A stretch of 64,000 bases of DNA from Microcella alkaliphila (GCF_002355395.1 NZ_AP017315.1:1-64000), one strand, 5' to 3'. Positions 1 to 8,313 are shown, counted from the stretch's first letter. Numbers and translations: made by a program. Notes: generated by a model not told the origin, from the letters alone.

Positions 1-762
1 AACGTCGGCCGCGCGGCTCGGAAACTCCGGCCAGCGCGGTTCGAGCTCGTCGCGCATCAATGCGTAGAGCGCCCGCGCCGCCGGCTCGACCGGCTGCTCG
101 AGTGCCGCGGCGAGCGCCGCCGCCTGCCGCGGCAGCACCTGCTCAAGTCGCCTGGTCGGCTCGAGCAGGTCGCGCTGGGGCTCGTCGGGGTCGAGTAGCT
201 GCCCGCGTAACGCCCGCACGAGGTGCTGCAGCGCCCACGTGCGCACGAACAGTCCGCCGCTGACTACCTCCCCGCGCCGCGCGCGACCGACCCCAATGCG
301 CAGCTTGATGAGCGCGAACCCTGCCTCGAGCGTGGGGTCGATCGCGGTCGTCGCCGCGGCGCGCGCCTGCGACTCGGCGATCAGTGTCGCAACGGTGCCG
401 GCCTCGTCGTCAACGGTGACGGTCGTGAGCCCGGCGAGCGCACCCTCCAACTCGGCCGTATGGGCCGCCGCGAACTCGAGCAGGTGTCCGTCGTCGTAGA
501 GCGCCACCACGCCCGCGCCGCCCTCCGGCAGGGCGAGCACGATGTGCTCCTGCCGCGGCAGCCACGACAGGTCGGCCCGCACCCGCGGCCCCGCCCCGTC
601 GGCGGCGATGGCGAAGAAGTCGTGATCGCTCCACTCGTCGCGCCGGTGCCGGCCGGCCTCACTCACCGAGCCCATGAGGGCGAGGCCCACCAGCTCGGGA
701 TGCTCGCGCACCGCCCGCGCCAGCTCGTCGGACAGATCATCGAAGCGCTGGGCGTCGCCCAT
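1..762 (-). CDS. Nucleotidyltransferase-like protein, 3' end cut by window
   Basis: An open frame runs without a stop from the ATG at 760-762 to the left edge (254 codons visible), so the gene is partial. The start is supported by an AGGAGGT ribosome site at 768-774. Residues about 26-48 read as a nucleotidyltransferase signature: a GS pair (LMGSVSEAG) followed about 18 residues later by DEWSDHDFF, the usual GS-x(n)-DxD arrangement of metal-binding acidic residues. The rest is alpha-helical and Ala/Leu/Arg rich, as in aminoglycoside-adenylyltransferase-like or kanamycin-nucleotidyltransferase-like proteins of unknown substrate. What is seen is the motif and frame; the catalytic role is inferred from the family. 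It is transcribed away from the toxin-antitoxin pair to its right. Confidence 0.7.
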   Translation of the reverse strand, partial: MGDAQRFDDLSDELARAVREHPELVGLALMGSVSEAGRHRRDEWSDHDFFAIAADGAGPRVRADLSWLPRQEHIVLALPEGGAGVVALYDDGHLLEFAAAHTAELEGALAGLTTVTVDDEAGTVATLIAESQARAAATTAIDPTLEAGFALIKLRIGVGRARRGEVVSGGLFVRTWALQHLVRALRGQLLDPDEPQRDLLEPTRRLEQVLPRQAAALAAALEQPVEPAARALYALMRDELEPRWPEFPSRAADV

Positions 763-975
763 GGCGCACCTCCTCTGAGAGACGCGCCACGCGCATCCCG
801 AATCATGCGAGCGGCCACCGGCCGTCGCGTCGACAGAAAGCAACGCGGATGCGCGACCAGCGTCGCGACAGGGCCGTTCGGTTGTGGGGCGCTCGCTACG
901 GAGCGCGCTCAGTCTGCCACCGGCGGGCCCGGCGCGCCAGAGGGAGATGTGAACAACGACTCGCGGCTCCATAGC

Positions 976-989
976 TGTTACATGTAACA
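976..989. promoter_or_regulatory. Perfect 14-bp palindrome, probable antitoxin operator
   Basis: TGTTACATGTAACA is a perfect palindrome ending 7 bases before the antitoxin ATG at 997. Its position over the expected promoter and start region fits autorepression by the antitoxin or the antitoxin-toxin complex, as is usual for MazEF-type operons. No good ribosome site separates it from the ATG, so the transcript may have a very short leader or none. The 210 bases between it and the gene to its left show nothing else I can name. Confidence 0.6.
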
Positions 990-996
990 TCGGGGT

Positions 997-1200
997 ATGT
1001 CCTCAGCCGGTCGCGTCTCCGCGTACCGCGCCCGCATGCGCGCCGCAGGGTTGCGGCCCGTGCAGGTGTGGGTGCCCGACGTGCGATCCGACTCGTTCGC
1101 TGCGCAGGCGCGTACTCAAGCAGCCCGGATCGCCGACGCAGCGGCGCACAGCGACGACATGCAGTTCGTCGAAGCGATCAGCTCGTCGTGGGACGAGTGA
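997..1200 (+). CDS. DUF3018 (MazE-like) antitoxin
   Basis: A 67-residue protein with the DUF3018 pattern: a short basic N-terminal helix (RVSAYRARMRAAGLRPVQ), then VWVPDVRSDSFAAQA and an acidic C-terminus ending SWDE. Proteins of this family are paired with MazF/PemK toxins and are thought to bind and neutralise the toxin and to repress the operon. Here the stop codon overlaps the toxin GTG start by the GTGA arrangement at 1197-1200, so the two are translationally coupled. The palindrome just upstream is the likely operator. The family call is from pattern memory; the pairing with a clear MazF makes it solid. Confidence 0.8.
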   Translation: MSSAGRVSAYRARMRAAGLRPVQVWVPDVRSDSFAAQARTQAARIADAAAHSDDMQFVEAISSSWDE

Positions 1201-1523
1201 AGCGCGGCGACGTTCGGCTTGTCGCCGGCGGCGTGTACGCACACAAGCCGCAGCCAGCCATCGTTCTTCAGGACGACGTCTTCGACGCTCTGGATTCGGT
1301 CACGGTGTGCCCGCTGACGACCACGGCTGTTGACGCACCGTTACTCCGCGTCCCGATAGCCTCAACGGCAGAATCCGGTCTCGACGCCGACAGCTTTGCG
1401 ATGGTCGACAAAGTCACGACGGTTCGACGCAGCAACGTGGGGGCGGCGATCGGGGCAGTGTCGAGCCAGCAGCTCGTTGAGATCGAGCGCCGTCTGCTGG
1501 TGTTTCTCGGCATCGCGCGCTGA
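1197..1523 (+). CDS. MazF/PemK-family endoribonuclease toxin
   Basis: A 108-residue protein starting at GTG 1197, which overlaps the antitoxin stop. An upstream in-frame start would run through the antitoxin and is not credible. The N-terminus VKRGDVRLVAGGVYAHKPQPAIVLQDD is the conserved strand pair of the CcdB/PemK barrel. CPLTTT and a later DKVTTVRR are typical of the family, and the C-terminal helix (LVEIERRLLVFLGI) also fits. MazF toxins cut single-stranded mRNA at short sites and slow growth when the antitoxin is lost. Length and motifs are normal, with no sign of inactivation. Confidence 0.85.
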   Translation: MKRGDVRLVAGGVYAHKPQPAIVLQDDVFDALDSVTVCPLTTTAVDAPLLRVPIASTAESGLDADSFAMVDKVTTVRRSNVGAAIGAVSSQQLVEIERRLLVFLGIAR

Positions 1524-1569
1524 TTCAGGAGGTCGCCCTGTGCGACCGGCACGCGAGGTGCGCTCCACA

Positions 1570-2826
1570 CTATGGGCCGAGCGCGGTGATGGGCACGACC
1601 GTGACACCGTCGGGTCGCCGATAACCGTAGCGGCCACCCGTGATGACGAGAAGCGCGCTCGGTTCGCCGTGACGGTCGTGATCGACCTTTCGCGCCATCG
1701 AGAGCAAAGTAGCCGCGGCCTCGTCGACACGGCCCTCACCGAGTTTCACCTCGACCGCAGCCCAGCGGCCGTCTGGCAGCTCAATGACTGCATCGACCTC
1801 GCGGTTGAGTTGGGTGTCACGCCACGACGACAGCCGCGCCCCCAGCTGCTGGCTGTACACCCGAAGGTCGCGAATAACGAGCGACTCGAAGTGGAAACCG
1901 GCGGCCTCGAGGTCTCGAGTGAGATCAGCCACACCGACCCCGAGCGCAGCGACACCTAATGACGGGTCAACAAAGTGGTGGACCGCGCTCGTTCTCAGAC
2001 GCGTGCGCGATCGCATATGTGGAGCCCACGCCTCAAGGGGCTCAATGAGCATGAGCCGCTCGATGACCTCGAGGTAGTGGCCGAGGGTGCGTTCATCGAT
2101 CGGCCCGCGTGCCCCGCCAACGTCGGCGGCTGTCGCTGAGCGATTGATCGGCCCTCCCACCACACGGGCGAGGGCGGCGAACAACCGGCCGATGTTGGTG
2201 GGGTTGCGGCGCGGGCCCATGGCGGGTACATCAACCTCGGCGACCGTTCGCAGGTAGTCGGCGAGCCACACCCTCGCCTCACGCTCGCCCGCATTGACAA
2301 GCTCGGGCCACCCGCCCACGACGATACGTTCGAACACATCGGTGACCGCGAGCCCGGAACCCTGCACACCATGATCAAGCGGGTCATCGAAGATCGTGGC
2401 AAGGCTCACCTCACCGGTCGAATGTCCGGATTCACAAAGAGACATAGGCCGCATACGCAACCGACCGATGCGGCCAGCTCCTGAGTGCAGACGAGCGTCA
2501 TCCCGAGGGCGTGCCGAGCCCGTGAGCAGGAAGTGTCCGACGCCGTCGCGGTCATCGACCGCGCGTCGCACGAGGTTCCACAGCTCAGGCGTTTCCTGCC
2601 ACTCATCGAACAAGATGGGCCCGGGAGAGCCGAACAGGATGCTCGGGTCGGCATCGAGCGCAGCCTGCGCGCTGCCGTCGACATCCATGCGGAACACGGT
2701 CTTCGCAACCTGGCTGGCGGTAACTGTCTTGCCGACCGCCTTCGGACCATCGATCAGGATGGCGCCGTTTACCCGCATTCGCTCCGCTAGTTCGGTGTCA
2801 ACCACGCGCGTTCGATACGTCCGCAT
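1570..2826 (-). CDS. DUF4143-type AAA ATPase
   Basis: A 418-residue protein of the common ATPase plus DUF4143 architecture. A Walker A motif GPKAVGKT is at residues 27-34 and a Walker B ILFDEWQE near residue 70. The SGAGRIGRLRMRPMSLCESG segment is typical of the family. The C-terminal half carries a nuclease-like fold signature, NREVDAVIE followed by WAAVEVKLG, resembling the PD-(D/E)xK arrangement. Members are widespread, often near toxin-antitoxin loci, and their cellular role is unsettled. It is convergent with the MazF gene (46-base gap) and divergent from the DUF554 gene across an AT-richer spacer full of inverted repeats. Confidence 0.8.
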   Translation of the reverse strand: MRTYRTRVVDTELAERMRVNGAILIDGPKAVGKTVTASQVAKTVFRMDVDGSAQAALDADPSILFGSPGPILFDEWQETPELWNLVRRAVDDRDGVGHFLLTGSARPRDDARLHSGAGRIGRLRMRPMSLCESGHSTGEVSLATIFDDPLDHGVQGSGLAVTDVFERIVVGGWPELVNAGEREARVWLADYLRTVAEVDVPAMGPRRNPTNIGRLFAALARVVGGPINRSATAADVGGARGPIDERTLGHYLEVIERLMLIEPLEAWAPHMRSRTRLRTSAVHHFVDPSLGVAALGVGVADLTRDLEAAGFHFESLVIRDLRVYSQQLGARLSSWRDTQLNREVDAVIELPDGRWAAVEVKLGEGRVDEAAATLLSMARKVDHDRHGEPSALLVITGGRYGYRRPDGVTVVPITALGP

Positions 2827-2850
2827 GGCGACACCCTAAGGGATGCTGGA

Positions 2851-2914
2851 GACGAAATGTGGCTTTCGTCGGATATGAAATGCAAGATTCGTCGAAAACG
2901 AGATGACATTTTCG
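2851..2914. promoter_or_regulatory. Cluster of TTTCGTC inverted repeats between divergent genes
   Basis: The 116-base spacer between the DUF4143 ATPase and the DUF554 gene is AT-richer than its surroundings and repeats one short word in both orientations. GACGAAA (2851-2857) pairs with TTTCGTC (2864-2870), and CGAAAA (2893-2898) pairs with TTTTCG (2909-2914). A further ATTCGTCG lies between them. Such phased inverted words in a divergent promoter region suggest binding sites for a dimeric regulator. Which gene they control cannot be told from the sequence. Confidence 0.45.
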
Positions 2915-2942
2915 TCGGCGCGAGCGTGCGAAGATTGCGGCT

Positions 2943-3704
2943 GTGATCGGGCTCGGAACACTCATCAACGTTGTCGCGATCGTGCTGGGTGCCGCGACCG
3001 GCCGCCTCATCGGCCATCGCCTGCCCGAGCGTACCAACCGCCTCGTCACCGACGTGCTCGGCCTCGTCGTGCTCGTGCTCGGCGGGCTCAACCTCGCCTC
3101 GCTTGCCGACCCCGACTACGTCGCCACCGTCACCCCGGGCGGCACGCTGCTCGTCGTGCTGGGCGCCCTCCTCATCGGCGGCATCACCGGCTCGGCCCTG
3201 CGCATCGAAGACCGGCTCGAGCAGTTCGGCGGGTGGTTGCAGGCACGGTTCACCCGCGCCGACGCGGTCGCCCACGCCGACAAGCGCGCCCTGTTCATCA
3301 CCGGCTTCGTCAATGCCTCGCTCGTGTTCTGCGTCGGCCCGCTCGCAATCCTCGGTGCCTTCAGCGACGGCACTGGTCAGGGCATCGACCAGCTCGCCCT
3401 CAAGTCGGTGCTCGACGGCTTCGCGTCGGTCGCGTTCGCCGCGACCCTCGGCTGGGGCGTCGCCCTCTCGGCCCTGCCCGTCGGCATCTGGCAGGGCCTG
3501 CTCACCCTGCTCGCGGCCACCCTCGGCGCCGTACTGTCGAACGCGGCCATCGCCGCCCTCACCGCGACCGGAGGCGCTCTGCTGCTCGGCGTCGGCATCC
3601 GCATCATGAACATCCGCGCGATCGCCGTGGGCGACCTGCTGCCCGCGCTCGTCGTCGCGCCGATCCTCACCGTCGTGGTTGGCCGACTCCTCGGTACGGC
3701 CTGA
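2943..3704 (+). CDS. DUF554 (YqgA-type) integral membrane protein
   Basis: A 253-residue, strongly hydrophobic protein with about seven membrane segments. It begins with the family hallmark of a short N-terminal helix (MIGLGTLINVVAIVLGAATG) and has GGLTGSALR-like text (LLIGGITGSALRIEDRL) near residue 80. DUF554 proteins are conserved inner-membrane proteins of unknown transport function. GTG at 2943 is the chosen start because it precedes the first membrane helix directly. The ribosome site is weak. Function beyond membrane localisation is not known. Confidence 0.8.
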   Translation: MIGLGTLINVVAIVLGAATGRLIGHRLPERTNRLVTDVLGLVVLVLGGLNLASLADPDYVATVTPGGTLLVVLGALLIGGITGSALRIEDRLEQFGGWLQARFTRADAVAHADKRALFITGFVNASLVFCVGPLAILGAFSDGTGQGIDQLALKSVLDGFASVAFAATLGWGVALSALPVGIWQGLLTLLAATLGAVLSNAAIAALTATGGALLLGVGIRIMNIRAIAVGDLLPALVVAPILTVVVGRLLGTA

Positions 3705-3731
3705 CCGCCACGTCGCAGAGGCGGCCAGCGT

Positions 3732-4217
3732 TCAGCAGTCGCAGCTGATCGCCGCGCCGCCGACCACCGGCGCCGTCAGCGGATCGGCGGCCCTGTGGAT
3801 CGGCCCGCCCGCCCCCTCGACGGGCAGCCCCTCCCGCGCCCAGTATTCGAACCCGCCAAGCATCTCCTTCACCGGCCGGCCGAGGCTCGCCAGCAGGTGC
3901 GCCGCCTTCGTGCCGCCATTGCAGGCGGGCCCCCAGCAGTACACAACGATCGGGATGCTCGCATCCAGCTCCGCAAGACGCCCCGCCAGCTCGCCGCGCG
4001 GCACGTGCGTGGCGGCCGCCGCGTGCCCCTGATCCCACGCCTCGCGCGACCGCACGTCGATGAAGTGGAACCGCTCGCCCGCCTCGAGCGCCGCAGCGAC
4101 ATCAGAGGGGTCGGTCTCGTGAGTGAGGCGCCGTGCGAAGTGCTCGGCGGCCGCGGCTGGCTCGGCGAATCCGCCGAGCGCGCTGCCCACAACGGTGGTC
4201 GAGTCGACTGCAGTCAT
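3732..4217 (-). CDS. Rhodanese-like sulfurtransferase
   Basis: A 161-residue protein from ATG 4217. A longer upstream frame exists, but it would run into the promoter of the divergent gene. The rhodanese fold is shown by FHFIDVRSREAWDQGH (about 51-65), HVPRGE, and the active loop VVYCWGPACNGGTKAA with candidate catalytic Cys94 and a second Cys99. The C-terminus ends SCDC, an unusual extra cysteine pair that could bind metal or form a disulfide. Rhodaneses move sulfane sulfur between thiol carriers. It is divergent from a glutaredoxin-like gene 89 bases away, which suggests a shared thiol-redox theme. Confidence 0.8.
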   Translation of the reverse strand: MTAVDSTTVVGSALGGFAEPAAAAEHFARRLTHETDPSDVAAALEAGERFHFIDVRSREAWDQGHAAAATHVPRGELAGRLAELDASIPIVVYCWGPACNGGTKAAHLLASLGRPVKEMLGGFEYWAREGLPVEGAGGPIHRAADPLTAPVVGGAAISCDC

Positions 4218-4306
4218 GGCGCCATCGTAGGACGGTGCGTTGCCGGGATGCGCGGATCGCGCGATCCGTCGGGAACACTGACGAGCATCCCGTTGTTGCA
4301 TTCACC

Positions 4307-4576
4307 ATGTCGAACACTGTCGAGACCCCCGACCGCGTGACCATGTACGGCGCCGACTGGTGCCGCGACTGCCGGCGCAGCGAGGCCCTGCTCAACGAGC
4401 TCGGCGTCGACTGGGTGAAGGTCGACGTGGAGCAGAGCGCCGACGCCGCGCAGACGGCGCAGGCGATCAGTGGCCGCATGAACATTCCGGTGGTGCACTT
4501 CCCCGACGGTAGCCACCTAGTTGAGCCGAGCGACGCCGACCTGAAGGCGAAGCTCGAGGCGCTCAGCGCCTCCTAG
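4307..4576 (+). CDS. Glutaredoxin/mycoredoxin-like protein
   Basis: An 89-residue thioredoxin-fold protein starting at ATG 4307. Residues 12-24 read TMYGADWCRDCRR-like, giving a CxxC active site at Cys19 and Cys22 with the spacing Arg-Asp. IPVVHFPDGSHLVEPS carries the cis-proline and the glutaredoxin C-terminal turn. Actinobacteria use such proteins with mycothiol (mycoredoxins) to reduce mixed disulfides; whether this one uses mycothiol is inferred from lineage. It is divergent from the rhodanese gene and likely shares its promoter region. Confidence 0.8.
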   Translation: MSNTVETPDRVTMYGADWCRDCRRSEALLNELGVDWVKVDVEQSADAAQTAQAISGRMNIPVVHFPDGSHLVEPSDADLKAKLEALSAS

Positions 4577-4692
4577 CCGAGCGCACGGTTAACCGCACCC
4601 CAGCACCCGCTGAGTAAGGCCCTTCGGCCCTGGCGGGTCCCTCGCGCGCCTCGATACCGTCGAGAACCCGACCACCGATTCAAGGAGGAATC

Positions 4693-5430
4693 ATGGGAAA
4701 GCTCGACGGAAAAATTGCCCTCATCACGGGCGGCTCGCGCGGAATGGGCGCCGCACACGCCCGACTCATGTCGTCAGAGGGAGCCACAGTCGTCATCACC
4801 GACGTGCTCGACGACGACGGCAACGCCCTCGCGGCGGAGGTTGGCGGCATTTACCACCACCTCGACGTCACCGACGAGGATGCGTGGGCGCGCGTCGTGA
4901 CAGACGTGCACGACAACGTCGGCCCGATCGGCATCCTCATCAACAACGCCGGCATCGTCGGCTTCAGCCCGATCGCGACCGCCGCGACCGAGGAGTGGAA
5001 CCGCGTCATCGGCATCAACCTCACCGGCACCTTCTTCGGGATGCGCGCCGTCGTCGAGTCCATGACGTCCGCCGGCGGCGGCGTCATCATCAACATCTCG
5101 TCCACGGCGGGCCTGCAGGGGTACTCGAACCTCTCGGCCTACGTCGCCAGTAAGTGGGGAGTGCGCGGGCTGACCAAGTCGGCCGCGCTCGACCTGGGGC
5201 AGCACGGCATCCGCGTCGTGTCGATTCACCCCGGGCCGATCCGCACGCCCATGACCGACGGCTTCGGCGACGAGATGACGGCGCAGCAGGCGATTCCGCG
5301 CTTCGGCCTGCCCGAAGAGGTCGCCGCGATGGCACTGTTTATCGCCGCCGATGCCACCTATACGACGGGCACCGAGTTCGTCATCGACGGCGGCGCGACG
5401 GTCGGCGCGGCGCTGCAGCCGCCGCAGTAG
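4693..5430 (+). CDS. Short-chain dehydrogenase/reductase
   Basis: A 245-residue classical SDR. The NAD(P) loop TGGSRGMG is at residues 12-19, the NNAG motif near 84-87, serines at 136-137, and the catalytic Y150-x3-K154 (YVASK). An AAGGAGGA ribosome site 5 bases before ATG 4693 fixes the start. An aspartate in the VITDVLD segment at the end of the second strand suggests NAD rather than NADP preference. The PGPIRTPMTDG loop resembles 3-alpha/20-beta-hydroxysteroid dehydrogenases, but the substrate cannot be read from sequence. It stands alone, with a 116-base upstream spacer. Confidence 0.88.
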   Translation: MGKLDGKIALITGGSRGMGAAHARLMSSEGATVVITDVLDDDGNALAAEVGGIYHHLDVTDEDAWARVVTDVHDNVGPIGILINNAGIVGFSPIATAATEEWNRVIGINLTGTFFGMRAVVESMTSAGGGVIINISSTAGLQGYSNLSAYVASKWGVRGLTKSAALDLGQHGIRVVSIHPGPIRTPMTDGFGDEMTAQQAIPRFGLPEEVAAMALFIAADATYTTGTEFVIDGGATVGAALQPPQ

Positions 5431-5472
5431 TCACGGCCGGGGCGGGCACCCACCGAGCGCAGCACGGGCCGC

Positions 5473-5527
5473 GAGTTGCGTGTTGTGGTCGACTCGATCG
5501 CCGGGAGGCAACCACAACACGCAACTC
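5473..5527. repeat. Inverted repeat, 17-bp stem with 21-base loop (copy A)
   Basis: GAGTTGCGTGTTGTGGT at 5473-5489 is exactly complementary to 5511-5527, enclosing 21 bases. The outer half of the stem differs from copy B downstream, but both contain GTTGTGGT/ACCACAAC at the inner end, and both loops end with a similar CCGGG...AGGC. It lies between two convergent genes. Confidence 0.8.
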
Positions 5528-5561
5528 ACGCCACCGTGAGTGCCCTCGCGTCCACCCACTC

Positions 5562-5616
5562 GAGGTGGCAGTTGTGGTTGCCACACCGGGCAGGAGGCGA
5601 CCACAACTGCCACCTC
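5562..5616. repeat. Inverted repeat, 17-bp stem with 21-base loop (copy B)
   Basis: GAGGTGGCAGTTGTGGT at 5562-5578 is exactly complementary to 5600-5616, again enclosing 21 bases, so it has the same geometry as copy A 34 bases upstream. The two copies share inner stem and loop sequence but have compensating changes in the outer stem, so pairing was kept while sequence drifted. It could act as a bidirectional terminator or be a member of a dispersed palindromic repeat family. No T-run follows either arm. Confidence 0.8.
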
Positions 5617-5645
5617 ACCAGCCTCGCGGCTCGGCGCGGTCGGTA

Positions 5646-6125
5646 CTACCCGCGCACCCGGCCGACCCCGGGCACGATGCGGCCGGTGCGCGACGCGTAG
5701 TCGGCGTATTCCGGGAACCGGGCCGCGAGCATCCGTTCTTCGAGGCGCGCCTTGATGCTGAGCAGCACGAACAGCGCGACAAAGAACGCCGCGTGCCACC
5801 AGGATGCTCCGATGATGAAGAGCCCCGCGCCGAGCAGCACCAGCCCTGAGTAAAGGGGGTGCCGCACGAGACGGTAGACGCCGGCCGTGACCAGCTGCGA
5901 GCCCTCGCGCGGAATCGGTGACGGCGTGAGCGCCCGCCCCAGAGTGATGCCGGCCGCCACCCCGACGACGACGCCCGCGCCGACGAGGGCGAGGGCGATG
6001 CCGACGACGACGGGCGTCCGCGCCCACAGGTCGCCGCGCGGCGCGACGGCGAGTGCGATCAGCAGCGCGAACTGCGCACCGACAAGACCCCACGCGAGGG
6101 CAGGATGCACGGATACGCGCGTCAT
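5646..6125 (-). CDS. Isoprenylcysteine methyltransferase-like membrane protein
   Basis: A 159-residue protein with about four membrane helices and the C-terminal signature of the ICMT/PEMT family: VTAGVYRLVRHPLYSG, then a helix-rich stretch, E-E-R-M-L, RFPEYADYA and TGRIVPGVG. The paired H-P and E-E-x-x-L-x-x-x-F-x-x-Y elements are the proposed S-adenosylmethionine-binding parts. Bacterial members probably methylate small lipophilic substrates; the substrate here is unknown. ATG 6125 starts directly before the first helix. It is convergent with the SDR gene across the stem-loop repeats. Confidence 0.8.
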   Translation of the reverse strand: MTRVSVHPALAWGLVGAQFALLIALAVAPRGDLWARTPVVVGIALALVGAGVVVGVAAGITLGRALTPSPIPREGSQLVTAGVYRLVRHPLYSGLVLLGAGLFIIGASWWHAAFFVALFVLLSIKARLEERMLAARFPEYADYASRTGRIVPGVGRVRG

Positions 6126-6186
6126 GCGGGAAGAGTACGCCCCCGCCGCGAGCGAGTCACGGCGGGGGTGCCTTGGGGGGTCAGAG

Positions 6187-8313
6187 TTACCCGCGCGACT
6201 TCTTGCCGGCGATCAGGTCCTTCTCGTCGATGGGCGCGAGGCCGCGGGCGCGAAGGTCGGCGTAGTGGGCACGCGCCTCCTCCTGACGTTCCGCCTCGAC
6301 CCCGGTCGCGATCTCGGCGCGGATGTGTGCATCCTCCAACAGGAAGGCGTCGGTCAGCGCTCGCGCGTGCGGTCGAAGGCGCGGCAGCAGGCGACCGTCG
6401 ATGTAGTCGGTAATCGCCTGAGCGCGGTGCGACGAGAGGCGCCCGTGCATGAGATACCAGGCGAGGTTCTTCTCGATGAGCGTGAAGCCGAATAGGTCGC
6501 GCAACCAGGTGAGCACGGTCTTCGTGCCGGCGTGCTCGACGTGGTCGAGCGCCTCGGTGAAGGCCTCCCACTGCAGCAGCTCGCCGTGCGCGCGGGCGGT
6601 CTCGATCAACTCGTTCTGGTGGCGGTTGAACAACTCGGCCGCGTCCTTCTTGCTGAGCTTCGACGCCCCGCGGAGGCGACCGGCGAGCTCGGCGACCATC
6701 GTCTCGACGCGGTCGGTGAGCAGTTGGCGTTGCGACGCGGTGTCGCGCACGTAGCCGACCGAGCGGGCGGTCGAGCCGAAGTCGGCGACCGACTGGGCGA
6801 GACGGCGCAGGCCCGACTTGTGGAAGGCGCGGTCGCCGACCTGCTCAACGACGTAGCCGGCGAGCGCCCCGGCGTCGGCCTTGGCGAACTTCTTCGAGTA
6901 GTCGGTGAGCAGGCGCTTGGCCACCAGCTGCAGCAACACGTTGTTGTCGCCCTCGAACGTGACGTACACGTCGAGGTCGGCGCGCAGCTGCACGAGGCGG
7001 TTCTCGGCGAGGAAGCCCTGGCCGCCGCACGCCTCTCGGGCCTCCTGGATGATGTCGAGCGCGGCCCAGGTGCTCAGCGGCTTCAGTGCCGCGGCGAGCG
7101 TCTCGAGGTCTTGGCGCGACTCGTCGGTGTCGTCCTTCCCCGAGAACACGGCGTCGAACTTCTCGAGGAACACCTCGTGGGCGAACGACATCGCGTAGGT
7201 CTGAGCGAGGCGCGGCAGCAGGCGGCGCTGGTGGCGCTGATAGTCCATCAGGACGACCTCGTCGCTGTCGCCACCGGCGAACTGCCGCCGCTCGGTGCCG
7301 TAGCGAATCGCAATCGTCAGGGCGAGCTTGCTGGCGACCGTGCAGGCACCATCGAGCGATACGCGGCCCTGCACGAGCGTGCCGAGCATCGTGAAGAAGC
7401 GACGGCCGGGGCTCTCGATGGGCGAGGTGTAGACGCCGTTCTCGTCGACGTCGCCGTAGCGGTTGAGCAGGTTTTCACGAGGCACACGCACATCGGTGAA
7501 GTGCAGGCGTCCGTTGTCGATGCCGTTGAGGCCGCCCTTGAGCCCGTCGTCTTCGCCGCCAACGCCGGGCAAGAAGTCGCCGTTGTCGTCGCGGATCGGC
7601 ACGTAGATCGCGTGCACGCCGTGATTGACGCCGCGCGTGATGAGCTGCGCGAACACGACGGCGGCCTTCGCGTGCAGGGCGGCGTTGCCGAGGTAGTCCT
7701 TCCAGGCGGCGCGGAACGGCGTGGTGATGACCCACTCGTCGGTGGCCGGGTCATACGTGGCCGTGGTGCCGACGGCCGACACGTCGGAGCCGTGTCCCGT
7801 CTCGGTCATGGCGAAGGCACCGGGAACCTCGAGGGTCAGGGTCGGGGGGAGCAGCGTCTCGTGGTGCTTTTCGGTGCCGAGGTGCTGAATGGCGGCGGCG
7901 AAAAGGCCCCACTGCACGCCCGACTTGATCTGCATGCTGGGGTCGCCGAGCACGAGCTCTTCGAAGCTCGCGATGTTACCGCCGTTGTCTTCGTCGCCGC
8001 CGACCGACTTCGGGAAGGCGCGGTGCACCGAGCCCGCCTCGATGAGCTTGTGGAGTTGGCCGAGCACACGCTCGCGGTGGGCGTCTTTGCCGAGCTCGGG
8101 GTCGCGGTGGAATTCGGGGCGCGTCATGAGTTCGCGCGCGTGCTTGCGGGCGTAGGACCACTGCCCGAGCAGCTGTTCGCCGAGCGCGGCGACGTCGATC
8201 GTCAGGGGCAAGTCGACCTCTCCCGTGACCGGGGCAATGCCGGCGGCGTCTGCGGCCGCCGCGTCCTCGGTGGGCGCGGCGGGGCGGGTGCTGCTGTCGG
8301 TGAGCTGCGTCAT
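6187..8313 (-). CDS. Acyl-CoA oxidase/dehydrogenase family enzyme
   Basis: A 708-residue protein, the length of acyl-CoA oxidases rather than the ~390 of acyl-CoA dehydrogenases. ATG 8313 (MTQLTDSS) is chosen over an upstream frame with no coding character. Motifs seen are FAMTETGHGSDV (flavin and substrate loop), YGTERRQFAGG, and EACGGQGFLAENRL followed by VTFEGDNNVLLQ, the last two being typical of peroxisomal-type ACOX. It should catalyse the first step of fatty acyl-CoA beta-oxidation on FAD, passing electrons to oxygen if a true oxidase. No other beta-oxidation gene is adjacent. The 206-base spacer to the divergent thioredoxin gene holds the direct repeat TTAGTGG (8486-8503 area). Confidence 0.85.
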   Translation of the reverse strand: MTQLTDSSTRPAAPTEDAAAADAAGIAPVTGEVDLPLTIDVAALGEQLLGQWSYARKHARELMTRPEFHRDPELGKDAHRERVLGQLHKLIEAGSVHRAFPKSVGGDEDNGGNIASFEELVLGDPSMQIKSGVQWGLFAAAIQHLGTEKHHETLLPPTLTLEVPGAFAMTETGHGSDVSAVGTTATYDPATDEWVITTPFRAAWKDYLGNAALHAKAAVVFAQLITRGVNHGVHAIYVPIRDDNGDFLPGVGGEDDGLKGGLNGIDNGRLHFTDVRVPRENLLNRYGDVDENGVYTSPIESPGRRFFTMLGTLVQGRVSLDGACTVASKLALTIAIRYGTERRQFAGGDSDEVVLMDYQRHQRRLLPRLAQTYAMSFAHEVFLEKFDAVFSGKDDTDESRQDLETLAAALKPLSTWAALDIIQEAREACGGQGFLAENRLVQLRADLDVYVTFEGDNNVLLQLVAKRLLTDYSKKFAKADAGALAGYVVEQVGDRAFHKSGLRRLAQSVADFGSTARSVGYVRDTASQRQLLTDRVETMVAELAGRLRGASKLSKKDAAELFNRHQNELIETARAHGELLQWEAFTEALDHVEHAGTKTVLTWLRDLFGFTLIEKNLAWYLMHGRLSSHRAQAITDYIDGRLLPRLRPHARALTDAFLLEDAHIRAEIATGVEAERQEEARAHYADLRARGLAPIDEKDLIAGKKSRG

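Noticed and set aside
5473..5616. CRISPR-like repeat array
   Set aside because: Only two units, each a self-complementary stem-loop with different outer sequence, and no cas genes.
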